Source: Pelagibacterium sp. 26DY04 (GTDB lineage Bacteria; Pseudomonadota; Alphaproteobacteria; Rhizobiales; Devosiaceae). Taken from it: DNA of 64,000 nucleotides. The stretch spans positions 1,178,001 to 1,242,000 of the forward strand of contig NZ_CP101731.1 in NCBI RefSeq assembly GCF_031202305.1, given 5' to 3'. Shown in pieces: positions 18,487 to 26,746 of this stretch. Position 1 is the first letter of the stretch, and every line of letters starts with the position of its first letter. A program made the translations under genes and the position numbers. Below the pieces are notes generated by a model that did not search any database, had not been told where the DNA came from, and worked only from the letters and a program-made list of their open reading frames with translations.

Positions 18487-19197
18487 ATGAAGCGATCCCG
18501 CGTCAATGAGATCATCTCCCAGGCCGACGAGTTCATCCGGTCCTTCGGTTATATTCTGCCCCCCTTTGCCTATTGGACGCCGTCCGAGATGAAGGATCGC
18601 GCCGACGAAATCGGCAACATCGTCAGGGGCGGCCTAGGCTGGGACGTGACCGATTACGGCCAGGGCGATTTCGATGCCCTGGGGCTGTTCCTGTTCACCG
18701 TGCGCAATGGCGATGCGGCCGATCTCGGCAAGGGGCGCGGAATGCTCTACGCCGAAAAGATCATGATTTCGCGCCAGGATCAGATTTCCCCGATGCACCG
18801 GCATACCATCAAGGCCGAGGACATTATCAATCGCGGCGGCGCCACCTTGGCGCTGCAACTTTACAACGACGACGGCACCGGGACGGGTATCGACACCACC
18901 GGCGAGGTCACGGTTTTCACCGATGGCATCCGTCGCGTGCTGCCCGCCGGCGGCATTCTCGAGCTGTCGCCGGGGGAAAGCGTCACGCTGCTGCCGGGCA
19001 ATTGGCACAAATTCTGGGGAGAGGGCGGCGACGTGCTGATCGGCGAGGTCTCGACGGTCAACGACGACCGCACCGACAACACGTTCCTCGATCCGATTGG
19101 CCGGTTCTCGGCAATCGAGGAGGACGTGGACCCCATCCACCTGCTCGTTTCCGACTATGAAAAATGGTTCGGCGCGGCGGGCCGCTCGGGCTACTGA
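18487..19197 (+). CDS. D-lyxose/D-mannose ketol-isomerase family protein
   Basis: A 236-residue cupin-type sugar isomerase. The family interconverts D-lyxose with D-xylulose and D-mannose with D-fructose using a divalent metal. Cupin metal-ligand segments are visible: MHRHTIKAEDI (two histidines), then a glutamine (LALQLYND) and a late histidine in LLPGNWHKFWGEGG. Length and the N-terminal motif YILPPFAYWTP agree with this family. Placed directly after a beta-mannosidase, it would turn released mannose into fructose. The exact preferred sugar cannot be decided from sequence. Confidence 0.82.
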   Translation: MKRSRVNEIISQADEFIRSFGYILPPFAYWTPSEMKDRADEIGNIVRGGLGWDVTDYGQGDFDALGLFLFTVRNGDAADLGKGRGMLYAEKIMISRQDQISPMHRHTIKAEDIINRGGATLALQLYNDDGTGTGIDTTGEVTVFTDGIRRVLPAGGILELSPGESVTLLPGNWHKFWGEGGDVLIGEVSTVNDDRTDNTFLDPIGRFSAIEEDVDPIHLLVSDYEKWFGAAGRSGY

Positions 19198-19288
19198 TTT
19201 TTTTCCTGACTAATTCGTGATCGCCATTGTCGGAACAAACTTGCCCCTCCCTTATTGCGTGTTCGCAATAAACTTTGAGGAGGTCAGT

Positions 19289-20428
19289 GTGTTTAAAACA
19301 TCCCTTATCGCTTTGGCATGTGCGACCGCGTTGGTGACGCCCGCTCTTGCCCAGACCTATGAAACCGAACACGGAGCGGTAACGCTCGAGCCATTCGTGG
19401 AAGGCCTGGAATTCCCATGGGGACTGGTCTTTCTCCCCGACGAAAGCATGCTGGTGACCGAGCGGCCCGGCAATCTGCGTCACGTGACGGCGGACGGCGA
19501 AATCTCCGAGCCGATCGCTGGTGTTCCCGAGGTGGTTTACGAAGGACAAGGCGGGCTGCTAGACGTGGCCCTCGATCCCGAATTTGAAACCAACCGCTAT
19601 GTCTATCTCAGCTTCGCCGAAGCCGGCCAGGAAGAGGGAACCAACTCGACCGCCGTGGCACGCGGCGTGTTGAGCGAAGACATGACGGAATTGACCGATG
19701 TCGAGGTCATCTTCTCCCAGCAACCCAAACTGCCCTCCACGCTTCATTTCGGTTCGCGCCTGACCTTTGATAATGACGGCTACCTCTTCATCACCACGGG
19801 CGAGCGCTCCGATGCCGAGTTCCGCGTCCAGGCGCAGGACCTCGATTCCCACCTCGGCAAGATGATCCGCATTCTGCCAGATGGCACGGTGCCCGAGGAT
19901 AACCCGTTCGTGGATACCGAAGGCGCGCTGCCTGAAATCTGGAGCTACGGTCACCGCAACATGCAGGGCGCCGATCTGCACCCCGAAACCGGTCAGCTCT
20001 GGGTTGCCGAGCACGGTCCGCGTGGTGGCGACGAGCTCAACAAGGTTGTCGAGGGTGGCAATTTCGGCTGGCCGCTTTTGACCGAAGGCACCGAATATAC
20101 CGGCGATCCCATCAATCCGCCGGAAGAGCTGCCCGAGGACCTGATTCCGGCCGAGCGCACCTGGGTGCCTTCGCCCGCTCCCTCCGGTCTTCTGTTCTAT
20201 ACCGGCGAGATGTTCCCCGAGTGGCAGGGCGATGCGTTCTTCGGTGCCCTGGCCGGTACCGATGTGATCCGCGTCGACCTCGACGGCGAAGAGGTTCTAG
20301 GCGACGAGTTCCTGTTCGGTGACGAATTTCCTCATCGCATCCGCGATGTCGTTCAGGGTCCAGATGACGCCATCTATCTGGTGACCGACGCGGAAGCCGG
20401 CGAAATTCTGCGGTTGAGCGCCGAATAA
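19289..20428 (+). CDS. PQQ-type soluble aldose sugar dehydrogenase (Asd/YliI-like), secreted
   Basis: A 379-residue protein with a signal peptide (MFKTSLIALACATALVTPAL, cleaved near ALA-QTY). I start at GTG 19289 because AGGAGG lies 6 bp before it; the upstream GTG at 19217 has no such support. The six-bladed propeller motifs of the glucose/sorbosone dehydrogenase family are present: EFPWGLVFLPD, LTFDNDGYLFITTGERSD, SYGHRNMQGADLHP, AEHGPRGGDELN. Members oxidise aldoses in the periplasm using pyrroloquinoline quinone. No PQQ synthesis genes are in the window. It probably belongs functionally to the sugar block around it. Confidence 0.85.
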   Translation: MFKTSLIALACATALVTPALAQTYETEHGAVTLEPFVEGLEFPWGLVFLPDESMLVTERPGNLRHVTADGEISEPIAGVPEVVYEGQGGLLDVALDPEFETNRYVYLSFAEAGQEEGTNSTAVARGVLSEDMTELTDVEVIFSQQPKLPSTLHFGSRLTFDNDGYLFITTGERSDAEFRVQAQDLDSHLGKMIRILPDGTVPEDNPFVDTEGALPEIWSYGHRNMQGADLHPETGQLWVAEHGPRGGDELNKVVEGGNFGWPLLTEGTEYTGDPINPPEELPEDLIPAERTWVPSPAPSGLLFYTGEMFPEWQGDAFFGALAGTDVIRVDLDGEEVLGDEFLFGDEFPHRIRDVVQGPDDAIYLVTDAEAGEILRLSAE

Positions 20429-20444
20429 GCCTGCGCTAGAAAAT

Positions 20445-20471
20445 CCGGGCATCGGGGGAACCGGTGCCCGG
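20445..20471 (+). terminator. Hairpin after the sugar dehydrogenase
   Basis: CCGGGCA (20445-20451) pairs with TGCCCGG (20465-20471). The stem can be extended by a wobble and a GC pair. It lies 16 bp after the stop and lacks a T-run, so function as a terminator is plausible but not certain. Confidence 0.45.
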
Positions 20472-20557
20472 GTCATCATGTCCAGTACCCGGAGCGGGAT
20501 CGAACTCGCACAGGGTGAGAGGCATCCTTGCTGGTCCCGCGCATGCAGGGACCTTTC

Positions 20558-21583
20558 ATGTTCTTCAGAAAATCCGTTGCGGCAGCGCTCGTCGGCGTTT
20601 GCCTTGCTTTGCCCGTTTCGGCCCAGGACGTCACGCTGAGGCTGCACCACTTCCTGCCCATGACCGACAGCGTGCCCCGGGACGGACTGGTCCCATGGGC
20701 CGAAGCGGTCGAGGAGCAATCGGGCGGCAGGATCGCAATTGAGTTCTACCCATCCATGATGCTCGGCGGAGCGCCGGCCAATCTCTTCGATCAGGCGAGG
20801 GACGGGGTAGTGGACCTCGCCTGGACGGTTCTGGGGTACACGCCCGGACGTTTTCCGAAGTCCGAAGTGTTCGAGATGCCGTTTCTGGTGACCAATGCCG
20901 AGGATACCTCGCGGGCGTTCCAGCGCTTCGTTCAAGAACACGCCATGGACGAATTTGCGGGCGTCAAGCTCATTGCCGTCCACACGCATGGACCTGGGAT
21001 TTTCCACTCGCGTGATCCCATCACCGCGCTGGAGGATATCGAGGGCATGAAGATCCGGGGAGGCTCGCGTGTCATCAGCGCCATGCTGGCCGATCTCGGG
21101 GCCGAGCCGATCGGCATGCCGGTACCTGAAGTGCCCGAGGCGCTCTTAAGGGGAACGATCGATGCGGCGACCATTCCCTGGCAGGTGACGCTGGCCCTGC
21201 GGACCAGCGAGATCGTCGGGCATCACACCGAGTTCGCGGGCGATCACGGGCTTTATACGCAAACCTTCGCCTTCGTGATGAACCGCGACGCCTATGACCG
21301 CCTGCCCGACGACCTGCGCGCGGTGATCGACGCCAATATGGGGATCGAATGGGCAGGGCGGTTCGGCGCCGCCAATGATGCCGATGATGTGGTGGCGCGG
21401 GCGGCTGCGGTGGCGGCGGGCAATACGATCGTGACGCTCGGCGCCGATGAGACCGAGCGTTGGCGCGCGGCGGCGCAGGTGACCATCGACAATTGGTTCG
21501 CAGAGACCGAAGCGGCCGGGATCGACGGGCGAGGCCTTTATGTGCGGGCCGTGGAACTGGTGGACGAGGAGAGCGGTTCGTAA
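20558..21583 (+). CDS. TRAP transporter substrate-binding protein (DctP family)
   Basis: A 341-residue periplasmic binding protein. The start at 20558 gives a standard signal peptide (MFFRKSVAAALVGVCLALPV, cleaved after VSAQ) with AGGGA 6 bp upstream; ATG 20543 and TTG 20528 are alternatives. Family features: VTLRLHHFLPMTDSVPR at the N-terminus, LGYTPGRFPKSEVFEMPF, and the conserved arginine region KIRGGSRVISAMLADLGAEPIGMP that binds the ligand carboxylate. No dctQ/dctM membrane subunits are adjacent, so it must work with permeases elsewhere. Ligand unknown; carboxylates or sugar acids are usual. Confidence 0.88.
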   Translation: MFFRKSVAAALVGVCLALPVSAQDVTLRLHHFLPMTDSVPRDGLVPWAEAVEEQSGGRIAIEFYPSMMLGGAPANLFDQARDGVVDLAWTVLGYTPGRFPKSEVFEMPFLVTNAEDTSRAFQRFVQEHAMDEFAGVKLIAVHTHGPGIFHSRDPITALEDIEGMKIRGGSRVISAMLADLGAEPIGMPVPEVPEALLRGTIDAATIPWQVTLALRTSEIVGHHTEFAGDHGLYTQTFAFVMNRDAYDRLPDDLRAVIDANMGIEWAGRFGAANDADDVVARAAAVAAGNTIVTLGADETERWRAAAQVTIDNWFAETEAAGIDGRGLYVRAVELVDEESGS

Positions 21584-21733
21584 ATTCGGCAGTATCGCCC
21601 AGAGGGAGGGGGCGGGATAAATCGAGCGAAGCGTGGAAGGGTTCACTCGATCCCGGAATGACAACGGTTGAACTTGCCCGATCGGCTGTGCATTAAACCG
21701 GAAAGCCTGCCGCTCAATCAGTGAGACCACCCT

Positions 21734-23281
21734 GTGCCCAAACTTTCCGACAAGCCCCTCCTCGAGGTTCGGACAGCCAAGATTCGCGACATCCCGGCCA
21801 TCATCAAGCTGACCGAGCGGGTCTATCCCGAGGAAGGACCCTACCTGGCCGGCACCATACGGGGACAAATCAACGCCTTTCCGGAGGGGCAGTTCGTGGC
21901 CGTCTATGACGGACAGATCGTAGGCTATGCGGCGACGCTGCAGCTCAGCGAGAAGCAGATTTTCCGCCAGCACACCTGGGAGAACATCACAGGGGCTGGC
22001 TATGCGAGCCTTCACAACGCCAAGGGCGAGTGGCTCTATGGCGTCGAAGTCTGCGTCGATCCCGGCCGGCAGCGCAACCGGATCGGGCGACGGCTGTACG
22101 AAGCCCGCCAGCGCCTGTGCGAGGAACTCTGGCTCAAGGGGATTGCCTTTGGCGGGCGGCTGCCGGGGTTCCGGCGCAACAAGAAGGACTATCCGCGCAT
22201 CACGCAATATTTCCAGGCCGTCAAGGACCGCGAAGTGCGCGATCCGGTGGCGAGCTTCCAGATGAAGCTGGGGTTCGAGCCCGAAATGCTGCTGCGCCAC
22301 TACCATCCCGACGACAAGGCCTCCGGTGGCCATGCGGCGCTGATGGTGTGGCGAAATCCGCGTTATGACGAAGAGGATGAACGGCGGCCGGCGCATCGGC
22401 GCAGCCGGGAGACGGTGCGCGTGACCACCGTGCAGCTTGAAGCGCGGCGGTTTGCCGATGCCGAGGCGTTTTTCGAGCATATGCAGTATTTCGTAGAGGT
22501 GGCGGCCGATTATGCGTCGGACTTCGTGGTGTTCCCGGAACTCTTCACCCTGATGCTGCTTTCGAGCGAACCGGAGAAGCCGCCGCACGAGGCGATCCTG
22601 CGGCTGACCGAATATACGCCACAATTCATCGAGCGCATGCAGCAGATGGCGCTCAAGTGGAACATCAACATCATCGGTGGTTCTCATCCGACGATCACCG
22701 AGGATGAGGACATCCAGAACGTCTGCTACGTCTTCCTGCGCGATGGGACGATCCACGCGCAGGAGAAGATGCATCCCACCCCCGACGAGCGGGACTATTG
22801 GGGCATCGTGGGCGGCGATACGGTGGATGTGATCGACACCGATTGCGGGCCCATCGGGGTGATGATCTGCTATGATAGCGAGTTTCCCGAAGTGGCGCGG
22901 CGGTTGGCCGATCAGGGCGCGCGGATCATGTTCGTGCCGTACTGCACGGACACGCGGCAGGGGCATTTGCGGGTGAAATACTGCTGCCAGGCGCGAACCA
23001 TCGAAAACCAGTGCTACGTGGTGACCTCGGGCATCACCGGCAATCTGGCCAATGTCGACAACCTCGATATCAACTATGCCCATTCGGCGATCTATACCCC
23101 CTCCGACATGCCGTTCGCCCGCGACGGCATCGCGGCGGAAGCGAGCGAGAATGTCGAGATGGTGGTAGTGGGTGACCTCAATGTCTCGACACTGCAATGG
23201 GCGCGGGCGCAGGGAGCCGTGCGCAATTTGCGCGATCGCCGCTTCGACCTTTATCGCATCCGCTGGAAGGATGGCGGATAA
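21734..23281 (+). CDS. Fusion of GNAT acetyltransferase and nitrilase-family hydrolase
   Basis: A 515-residue two-domain protein starting at GTG. Residues about 8-215 form a GNAT acetyltransferase domain (RTAKIRDIPAIIKL; acetyl-CoA loop region VCVDPGRQRNRIGRRLYEA). Residues about 232-510 form a carbon-nitrogen hydrolase with the full catalytic triad: Glu269 (FPELFTLM), Lys345 (AQEKMHPT) and Cys379 (GVMICYDSEFPE). The fusion is a known but uncharacterised architecture. The pairing suggests sequential amide hydrolysis and acylation of one small molecule, which is inference. No partner gene adjoins it. Confidence 0.87.
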   Translation: MPKLSDKPLLEVRTAKIRDIPAIIKLTERVYPEEGPYLAGTIRGQINAFPEGQFVAVYDGQIVGYAATLQLSEKQIFRQHTWENITGAGYASLHNAKGEWLYGVEVCVDPGRQRNRIGRRLYEARQRLCEELWLKGIAFGGRLPGFRRNKKDYPRITQYFQAVKDREVRDPVASFQMKLGFEPEMLLRHYHPDDKASGGHAALMVWRNPRYDEEDERRPAHRRSRETVRVTTVQLEARRFADAEAFFEHMQYFVEVAADYASDFVVFPELFTLMLLSSEPEKPPHEAILRLTEYTPQFIERMQQMALKWNINIIGGSHPTITEDEDIQNVCYVFLRDGTIHAQEKMHPTPDERDYWGIVGGDTVDVIDTDCGPIGVMICYDSEFPEVARRLADQGARIMFVPYCTDTRQGHLRVKYCCQARTIENQCYVVTSGITGNLANVDNLDINYAHSAIYTPSDMPFARDGIAAEASENVEMVVVGDLNVSTLQWARAQGAVRNLRDRRFDLYRIRWKDGG

Positions 23282-23352
23282 GTTTCCGCTTATAAAGGGC
23301 GTGCGCAAGCTCCGCACGCGGCGCCCGCTGCGGTTGTGAACTTTGATTGGTC

Positions 23353-23407
23353 GTGTTCCCGAACCGGAAAACCGGTTCCCACTTTTCCTGGGAACACTCC
23401 CGATAGA
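23353..23407. repeat. RIME-like nested inverted repeat, copy 1
   Basis: Outer arms GTGTTCCC (23353-23360) and GGGAACAC (23400-23407) enclose an inner hairpin GAACCGG-aaaa-CCGGTTC (23361-23378). The style (CCGGTTCCCACTTTT core) matches small dispersed palindromic elements common in Hyphomicrobiales. A diverged relative lies at 40890-40953. Confidence 0.7.
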
Positions 23408-23868
23408 CGGCCTGGGGCGATGAACGCCTCGTGCTGTATTTGTTAGTATGAAGCGATCATCGCCCCTTGCGTCCGGGATTTTGGGCTTATGGCGGCGTCT
23501 CGGGCTGGGGGTTGTTGGGAAGCCACCGTTGCCGATGGTTTCCCGCTGCCCCTCCGGGTTTCCCCGGTTCGACGTGGGAGTGATTGGATTGGTGGTCCGC
23601 TCACACCTTTTATCCACATCCGGCCATCTGTCCGCTTTGGGCCTTCCCCACGGCGACCCCTGAGGAACCCGAACCGATCCCGCCCAAACGTTCGTAGCGC
23701 TTGCGTCCATATGCGCGGGGTCGTGAGGGGGAGTATGGGGGAAGTGCAGAGGGCGGGGATAAGTTTTTGGCGCGGGTGCCTATGGAAGCTCAGCGCCCCC
23801 CTCATCCCCTGCCATTCGAGCCCCCGCCTTCGCGAGGGGCAGGCTCCGCTCTCATGGCCTTCTCACCT

Positions 23869-23893
23869 CCAATCGTGCCACCGGCACGATTGG
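23869..23893. repeat. Perfect 11-bp hairpin
   Basis: CCAATCGTGCC (23869-23879) and GGCACGATTGG (23883-23893) with a 3-nt loop. It sits inside a CTTCTCACC...GGGGAGAAGGGG segment that resembles a degenerate version of the larger elements at 44317 and 51409. Confidence 0.65.
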
Positions 23894-23980
23894 CTAAAGG
23901 ACGGTTCGAAGTCTCCCGCCAGGGGAGAAGGGGCTCTTGGGGGAACGTTGCGGCTGAGGCTCAGGCGCTGAGTGTACTGG

Positions 23981-24001
23981 ATCCCGGCTCAAGGCCGGGA
24001 T
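23981..24001. repeat. Short palindromic repeat, ATCCCGGC hairpin
   Basis: ATCCCGGC (23981-23988), loop tcaag, GCCGGGAT (23994-24001). A variant in the opposite orientation (loop cttga, the reverse complement) is at 24117-24135. These are typical extragenic palindromes of high-GC alphaproteobacteria. Confidence 0.65.
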
Positions 24002-24116
24002 GACGGTTGGGGGTGGTGTGACGGTGGGGATAAGCAGTCGGGCTGCTGAAAACCTCGGTGGTGAGCCTGGAAGGCCGGAGATTGGGCAGCGTCCTACCCT
24101 CACCCCCAGCGTGTCA

Positions 24117-24135
24117 CCCCGGGCTTGACCCGGGG
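24117..24135. repeat. Short palindromic repeat, CCCCGGG hairpin
   Basis: CCCCGGG (24117-24123), loop cttga, CCCGGGG (24129-24135). It is related to the hairpin at 23981 but inverted. Confidence 0.65.
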
Positions 24136-24180
24136 CAAGGTATGCGCGCCGTTCTCGGCTCTTGCGATGACGCAACCTCA

Positions 24181-24250
24181 GCGCACCCCTCATCCGTCTC
24201 GCTCTTTGGGCGATCCACCTTCTCCTTCAAGGGGAGAGGGCGATTGGGGA
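24181..24250. repeat. Half copy of the large inverted-repeat element
   Basis: GCGCACCCCTCATCC (24181-24195) is identical to the outer arm of the elements at 44317 and 51409. It is followed by a CCTTCTCCTTCAAGGGGAGA hairpin. The matching right arm is missing, so this is a truncated copy. Confidence 0.7.
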
Positions 24251-24560
24251 AGCATTGCCGCGAGAATCTCTTCGCTCGTTGACTCTAGGCTCCCCGTCGT
24301 AAAGGCGGGGAATGCGGGAGAAAGATCCGGGAGCGGCGCGGATACCTTGCCCCGAGGCGACACGGTGGGAGTGGAGGAGGCGGGTGGAAGCTTGAAACGT
24401 TTTTCAGGCACTCCACCTCCAGTTCGTCACCGTCGGCTTGATCCGACGATCCGCAGCCTGCCCAGTGGTGTGAGAGGCGGGCAGGTCTCTAAGCCGTGTG
24501 AAGGTCTTCTGCCTAGGTCGGCGGCGGGTGCCGGATTTGCTCCCGGCAACCGTCAGAGGC

Positions 24561-24959
24561 TCACTCCACGTTGAACATCCATTTGACGCCCCAGCGGTCG
24601 CGCAGCATGCCGAAGCGTTTGGCCCAGAAGGTTGGCTCGAGCTCCATTTCGACCTCACCACCTTCCTTGAGCGCGGCGAACATGCGGTCGGCGTCCTCGG
24701 GCGTGTCGGGGTGGACCGAGATGTAGGTGCCCGAAAATGAATTGGCGGTCGCCATGGGGGCGTCCGAACCCATGAGAACCGTGTCGCCGATCGTAAGACT
24801 GCCATGCATGATCTGGTTCTGCATCTCGGGCGGCACGTGTTCGGATGCGGGCGTGTCCTTGTGCGCCATCAGTTCGAGTTCGCCGCCAAAGACCGTCTGG
24901 TAGAAGGTGAACGCCTCGCGGCAATCGCCGGCAAAGTTGAGATAGGGGTTGATTTTCAA
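24561..24959 (-). CDS. PhnB-like VOC-superfamily protein
   Basis: A 132-residue single-domain protein of the glyoxalase/VOC fold, PhnB subgroup: NPYLNFAGDCREAFTFYQTVFGG at the start, MHGSLTIGDTVLMGSD in the middle and WAKRFGMLRDRWGVKWMFN at the end. Members of this subgroup are uncharacterised or metal-binding. GGAGGAGG precedes the ATG. It is the last gene of a unit with the sigma factor and DGPF protein upstream (128-bp gap). PhnB/VOC proteins are recurrent partners of this sigma group, so regulation by the sigma factor is likely. Confidence 0.85.
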   Translation of the reverse strand: MKINPYLNFAGDCREAFTFYQTVFGGELELMAHKDTPASEHVPPEMQNQIMHGSLTIGDTVLMGSDAPMATANSFSGTYISVHPDTPEDADRMFAALKEGGEVEMELEPTFWAKRFGMLRDRWGVKWMFNVE

Positions 24960-25086
24960 GCTGGCCTCCTCCGCGCCAAAAGATTTGTAGTATCAAAGAC
25001 TAAGCGTAAAATCCGGATTCAGGCCATGATACACCTGAATCCGACTATCAACCAATTGAATCTGGTTGTGAACCAGAGAGAGAGGC

Positions 25087-26352
25087 CTAGGTTTGTTGCC
25101 CTGAAGGCGGTCCGCCAAGCTTGTCGAGATGGGCGCGGATGTGCACCGCCTCGGCAGTGGTGTTGGCATGGGCGATGGCGACATCGAATGCGGTGCGGGC
25201 CTCTTCGATGCGGCCGAGTTCCTTGAGCAATCCTCCGCGTAGCCCGTGGAAGTAGAAATAGCCGCCCAACGCATCGGCAAGCGGTTCGATGAGGTCGAGT
25301 GCGGCTTGCGGGCCGGCGAGCTTGGAGACGGCGACGGCACGGTTGAGAGTCACCACCGGGGAAGGCTGGATGAGCTCGAGCGTGCGGTAGAGCAACTCGA
25401 TCTCTTCCCAATCGGTGTCTTCCGGCTTTTCCGCATGGGCATGCAGGGCGGCGATGGCTGCCTGGATCTGGAAAACGCCCGGAGTGCGATGGCGCATGGC
25501 CTTGTCGATGAGCGCCAGACCCTCGTCGATCATGCGCCGGTCCCAGAGGGTGCGGTCCTGATCGTCGAGCAGGATGATGTTGCCGTCCGCATCGAAGCGG
25601 GCCGCGTCGCGCGATTGCTGAATGAGCATCAGCGCCAAAAGCCCCATCAATTCGGGCCCGGTGGGGAACAGGCCCAGCAGCAGGCGGCCGAGACGAATGG
25701 CTTCGGTGGCGAAGGTGTTGCGGGTTTCGGCGCGCTCGCCGGCCGAGGTGTAGCCCTCGTTGAAAACCAGATAGATCATGGCCGCGACGGCGCCCACGCG
25801 CTCGGCCCGGTCGGCGGCGTCGGGGGTCTCAAAGCTGGCTCCGGACTTGGCGATGCGGGCCTTGGCGCGGGTGATGCGCTGCTCCATCGCCGCTTCGGAG
25901 ACGAGGAAGGCGCGGGCAATCTGCTTGACCGATAGGCCGGAAACGATGCGCAGGGCCAGACCGATCTGCTGGGTGGCCGGCAGGTCCGGATGACAGCAGA
26001 CGAACAGGAGCCGCAGGATATCGTCGCGATAATGGGATTCGTCGATCCGGTCGGCGATGTCGGTCTCGGCGTCCGAGGTATCGGAGATGCGCTCCTCGTC
26101 GGGCAGTTCGGTGAACCGTGCGCGGCGACGGACGCTATCGATGCCGGTGTTGCGTCCGACAAGGATGAGCCAGGCGGCGGGATCGCGCGGCGGCCCGTTG
26201 CGGGGCCAGGATTTGAGCGCGCGCAGGCAAGCCTCCTGGAACGCTTCCTCGGCCATGTCGAGGTCGCGAAAGTACCTGTAGAGCGCGGCGACCGCCTTGG
26301 GGCGGGCGCCGGCCAGGGTAAGACCAATCCAGTCGGCTTCCTTGTCGTTCAC
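25087..26352 (-). CDS. ECF42-type RNA polymerase sigma factor with C-terminal helical extension
   Basis: A 421-residue ECF sigma factor, about twice the usual length. Region 2 (DMAEEAFQEACLRALKSW, AAWLILVGRNTGIDSVRRR) lies in the first 80 residues. Region 4 (LSVKQIARAFLVSEAAMEQR) lies around 130-175. A helical TPR-like extension (DUF6596-type; YLVFNEGYTSA, LNRAVAVSKLAGPQAALDLI) fills the rest. This structure plus a neighbouring DGPF gene identifies group ECF42, which lacks a classical anti-sigma factor; the extension is thought to control activity. The start codon overlaps the upstream DGPF gene in ATGA. Confidence 0.9.
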   Translation of the reverse strand: MNDKEADWIGLTLAGARPKAVAALYRYFRDLDMAEEAFQEACLRALKSWPRNGPPRDPAAWLILVGRNTGIDSVRRRARFTELPDEERISDTSDAETDIADRIDESHYRDDILRLLFVCCHPDLPATQQIGLALRIVSGLSVKQIARAFLVSEAAMEQRITRAKARIAKSGASFETPDAADRAERVGAVAAMIYLVFNEGYTSAGERAETRNTFATEAIRLGRLLLGLFPTGPELMGLLALMLIQQSRDAARFDADGNIILLDDQDRTLWDRRMIDEGLALIDKAMRHRTPGVFQIQAAIAALHAHAEKPEDTDWEEIELLYRTLELIQPSPVVTLNRAVAVSKLAGPQAALDLIEPLADALGGYFYFHGLRGGLLKELGRIEEARTAFDVAIAHANTTAEAVHIRAHLDKLGGPPSGQQT

Positions 26353-26723
26353 TTTGCTGCTGCTCCGGGATAAAACTCGCGGACCGGGCGGATCTCATAG
26401 GACCCCATGCCCGGATTGGCCTCGGCGAGATCGCGCACAACCTGCACGACCTCTTCGAGGCTCTCCGCGTCGATGACGTAAAAACCGAGGAACTGTTCCT
26501 TGGTTTCGGCGAAAGGCCCGTCCAGAACCATGGGTTCGCCCGCCGTCTTGCGCAGCGTGGTCGCGGCCGTGGTGGGCATCAAGCGGGCCACCGGTCCCAT
26601 CTTGCCTGCTTCCACGAGCGGTTTCTGAACGGCAACGAGGTCGGCCATGACCTTGTCGTCATATTCTTTCGACCAGCCGCCCACGGCAGCTTCGTCGTTG
26701 TAGCAAAGGATCGCATAGAGCAT
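26349..26723 (-). CDS. YCII-related DGPF-domain protein
   Basis: A 124-residue protein of the YCII-like fold with the diagnostic motif LDGPFAETKEQFLGFYVID. DGPF proteins are the hallmark partners and targets of ECF42 sigma factors; their biochemical role is unknown. AGGGAGAT precedes the ATG. The gene is first in a leftward unit (DGPF, sigma, PhnB-like) and overlaps the sigma gene by 4 nt. A promoter fitting the sigma group is upstream at 26747-26773. Confidence 0.9.
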   Translation of the reverse strand: MLYAILCYNDEAAVGGWSKEYDDKVMADLVAVQKPLVEAGKMGPVARLMPTTAATTLRKTAGEPMVLDGPFAETKEQFLGFYVIDAESLEEVVQVVRDLAEANPGMGSYEIRPVREFYPGAAAK

Positions 26724-26746
26724 GGCCTATCTCCCTGTAAGCCGAG

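Larger units (their letters stand above)
23282..24560. other. 1.28-kb gene-free region built largely of repeats
   Basis: No credible gene was found on either strand. Open frames here are low-complexity Pro/Arg/Ser translations of repeat DNA without ribosome sites. The region contains at least four separate inverted repeats or repeat halves, listed individually. The sequence between them is in a similar high-GC style without recognisable content. It separates the fusion enzyme from the convergent ECF42 module. Confidence 0.7.

Noticed and set aside
21600..21670. Imperfect repeat CGGGATaaATCGAG / CTCGATCCCG before the fusion gene
   Set aside because: The pairing needs a 4-nt bulge and matches a fragment of common extragenic repeats; too weak to list as an operator or terminator.
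21146..23710. An 854-codon open frame on the minus strand over the GNAT-nitrilase fusion
   Set aside because: Antisense shadow: its composition is His/Arg/Gly-rich, and the opposite strand carries complete catalytic motifs.
23890..23960. Possible tRNA remnant near GGTTCGAAGTC
   Set aside because: A T-loop-like string is present, but no cloverleaf, anticodon stem or acceptor pairing could be found around it.
23282..24560. CRISPR array or small genes in the repeat-rich gap
   Set aside because: Repeats are of different types and unevenly spaced, with no constant spacer length and no cas genes. The open frames lack ribosome sites and normal protein composition.
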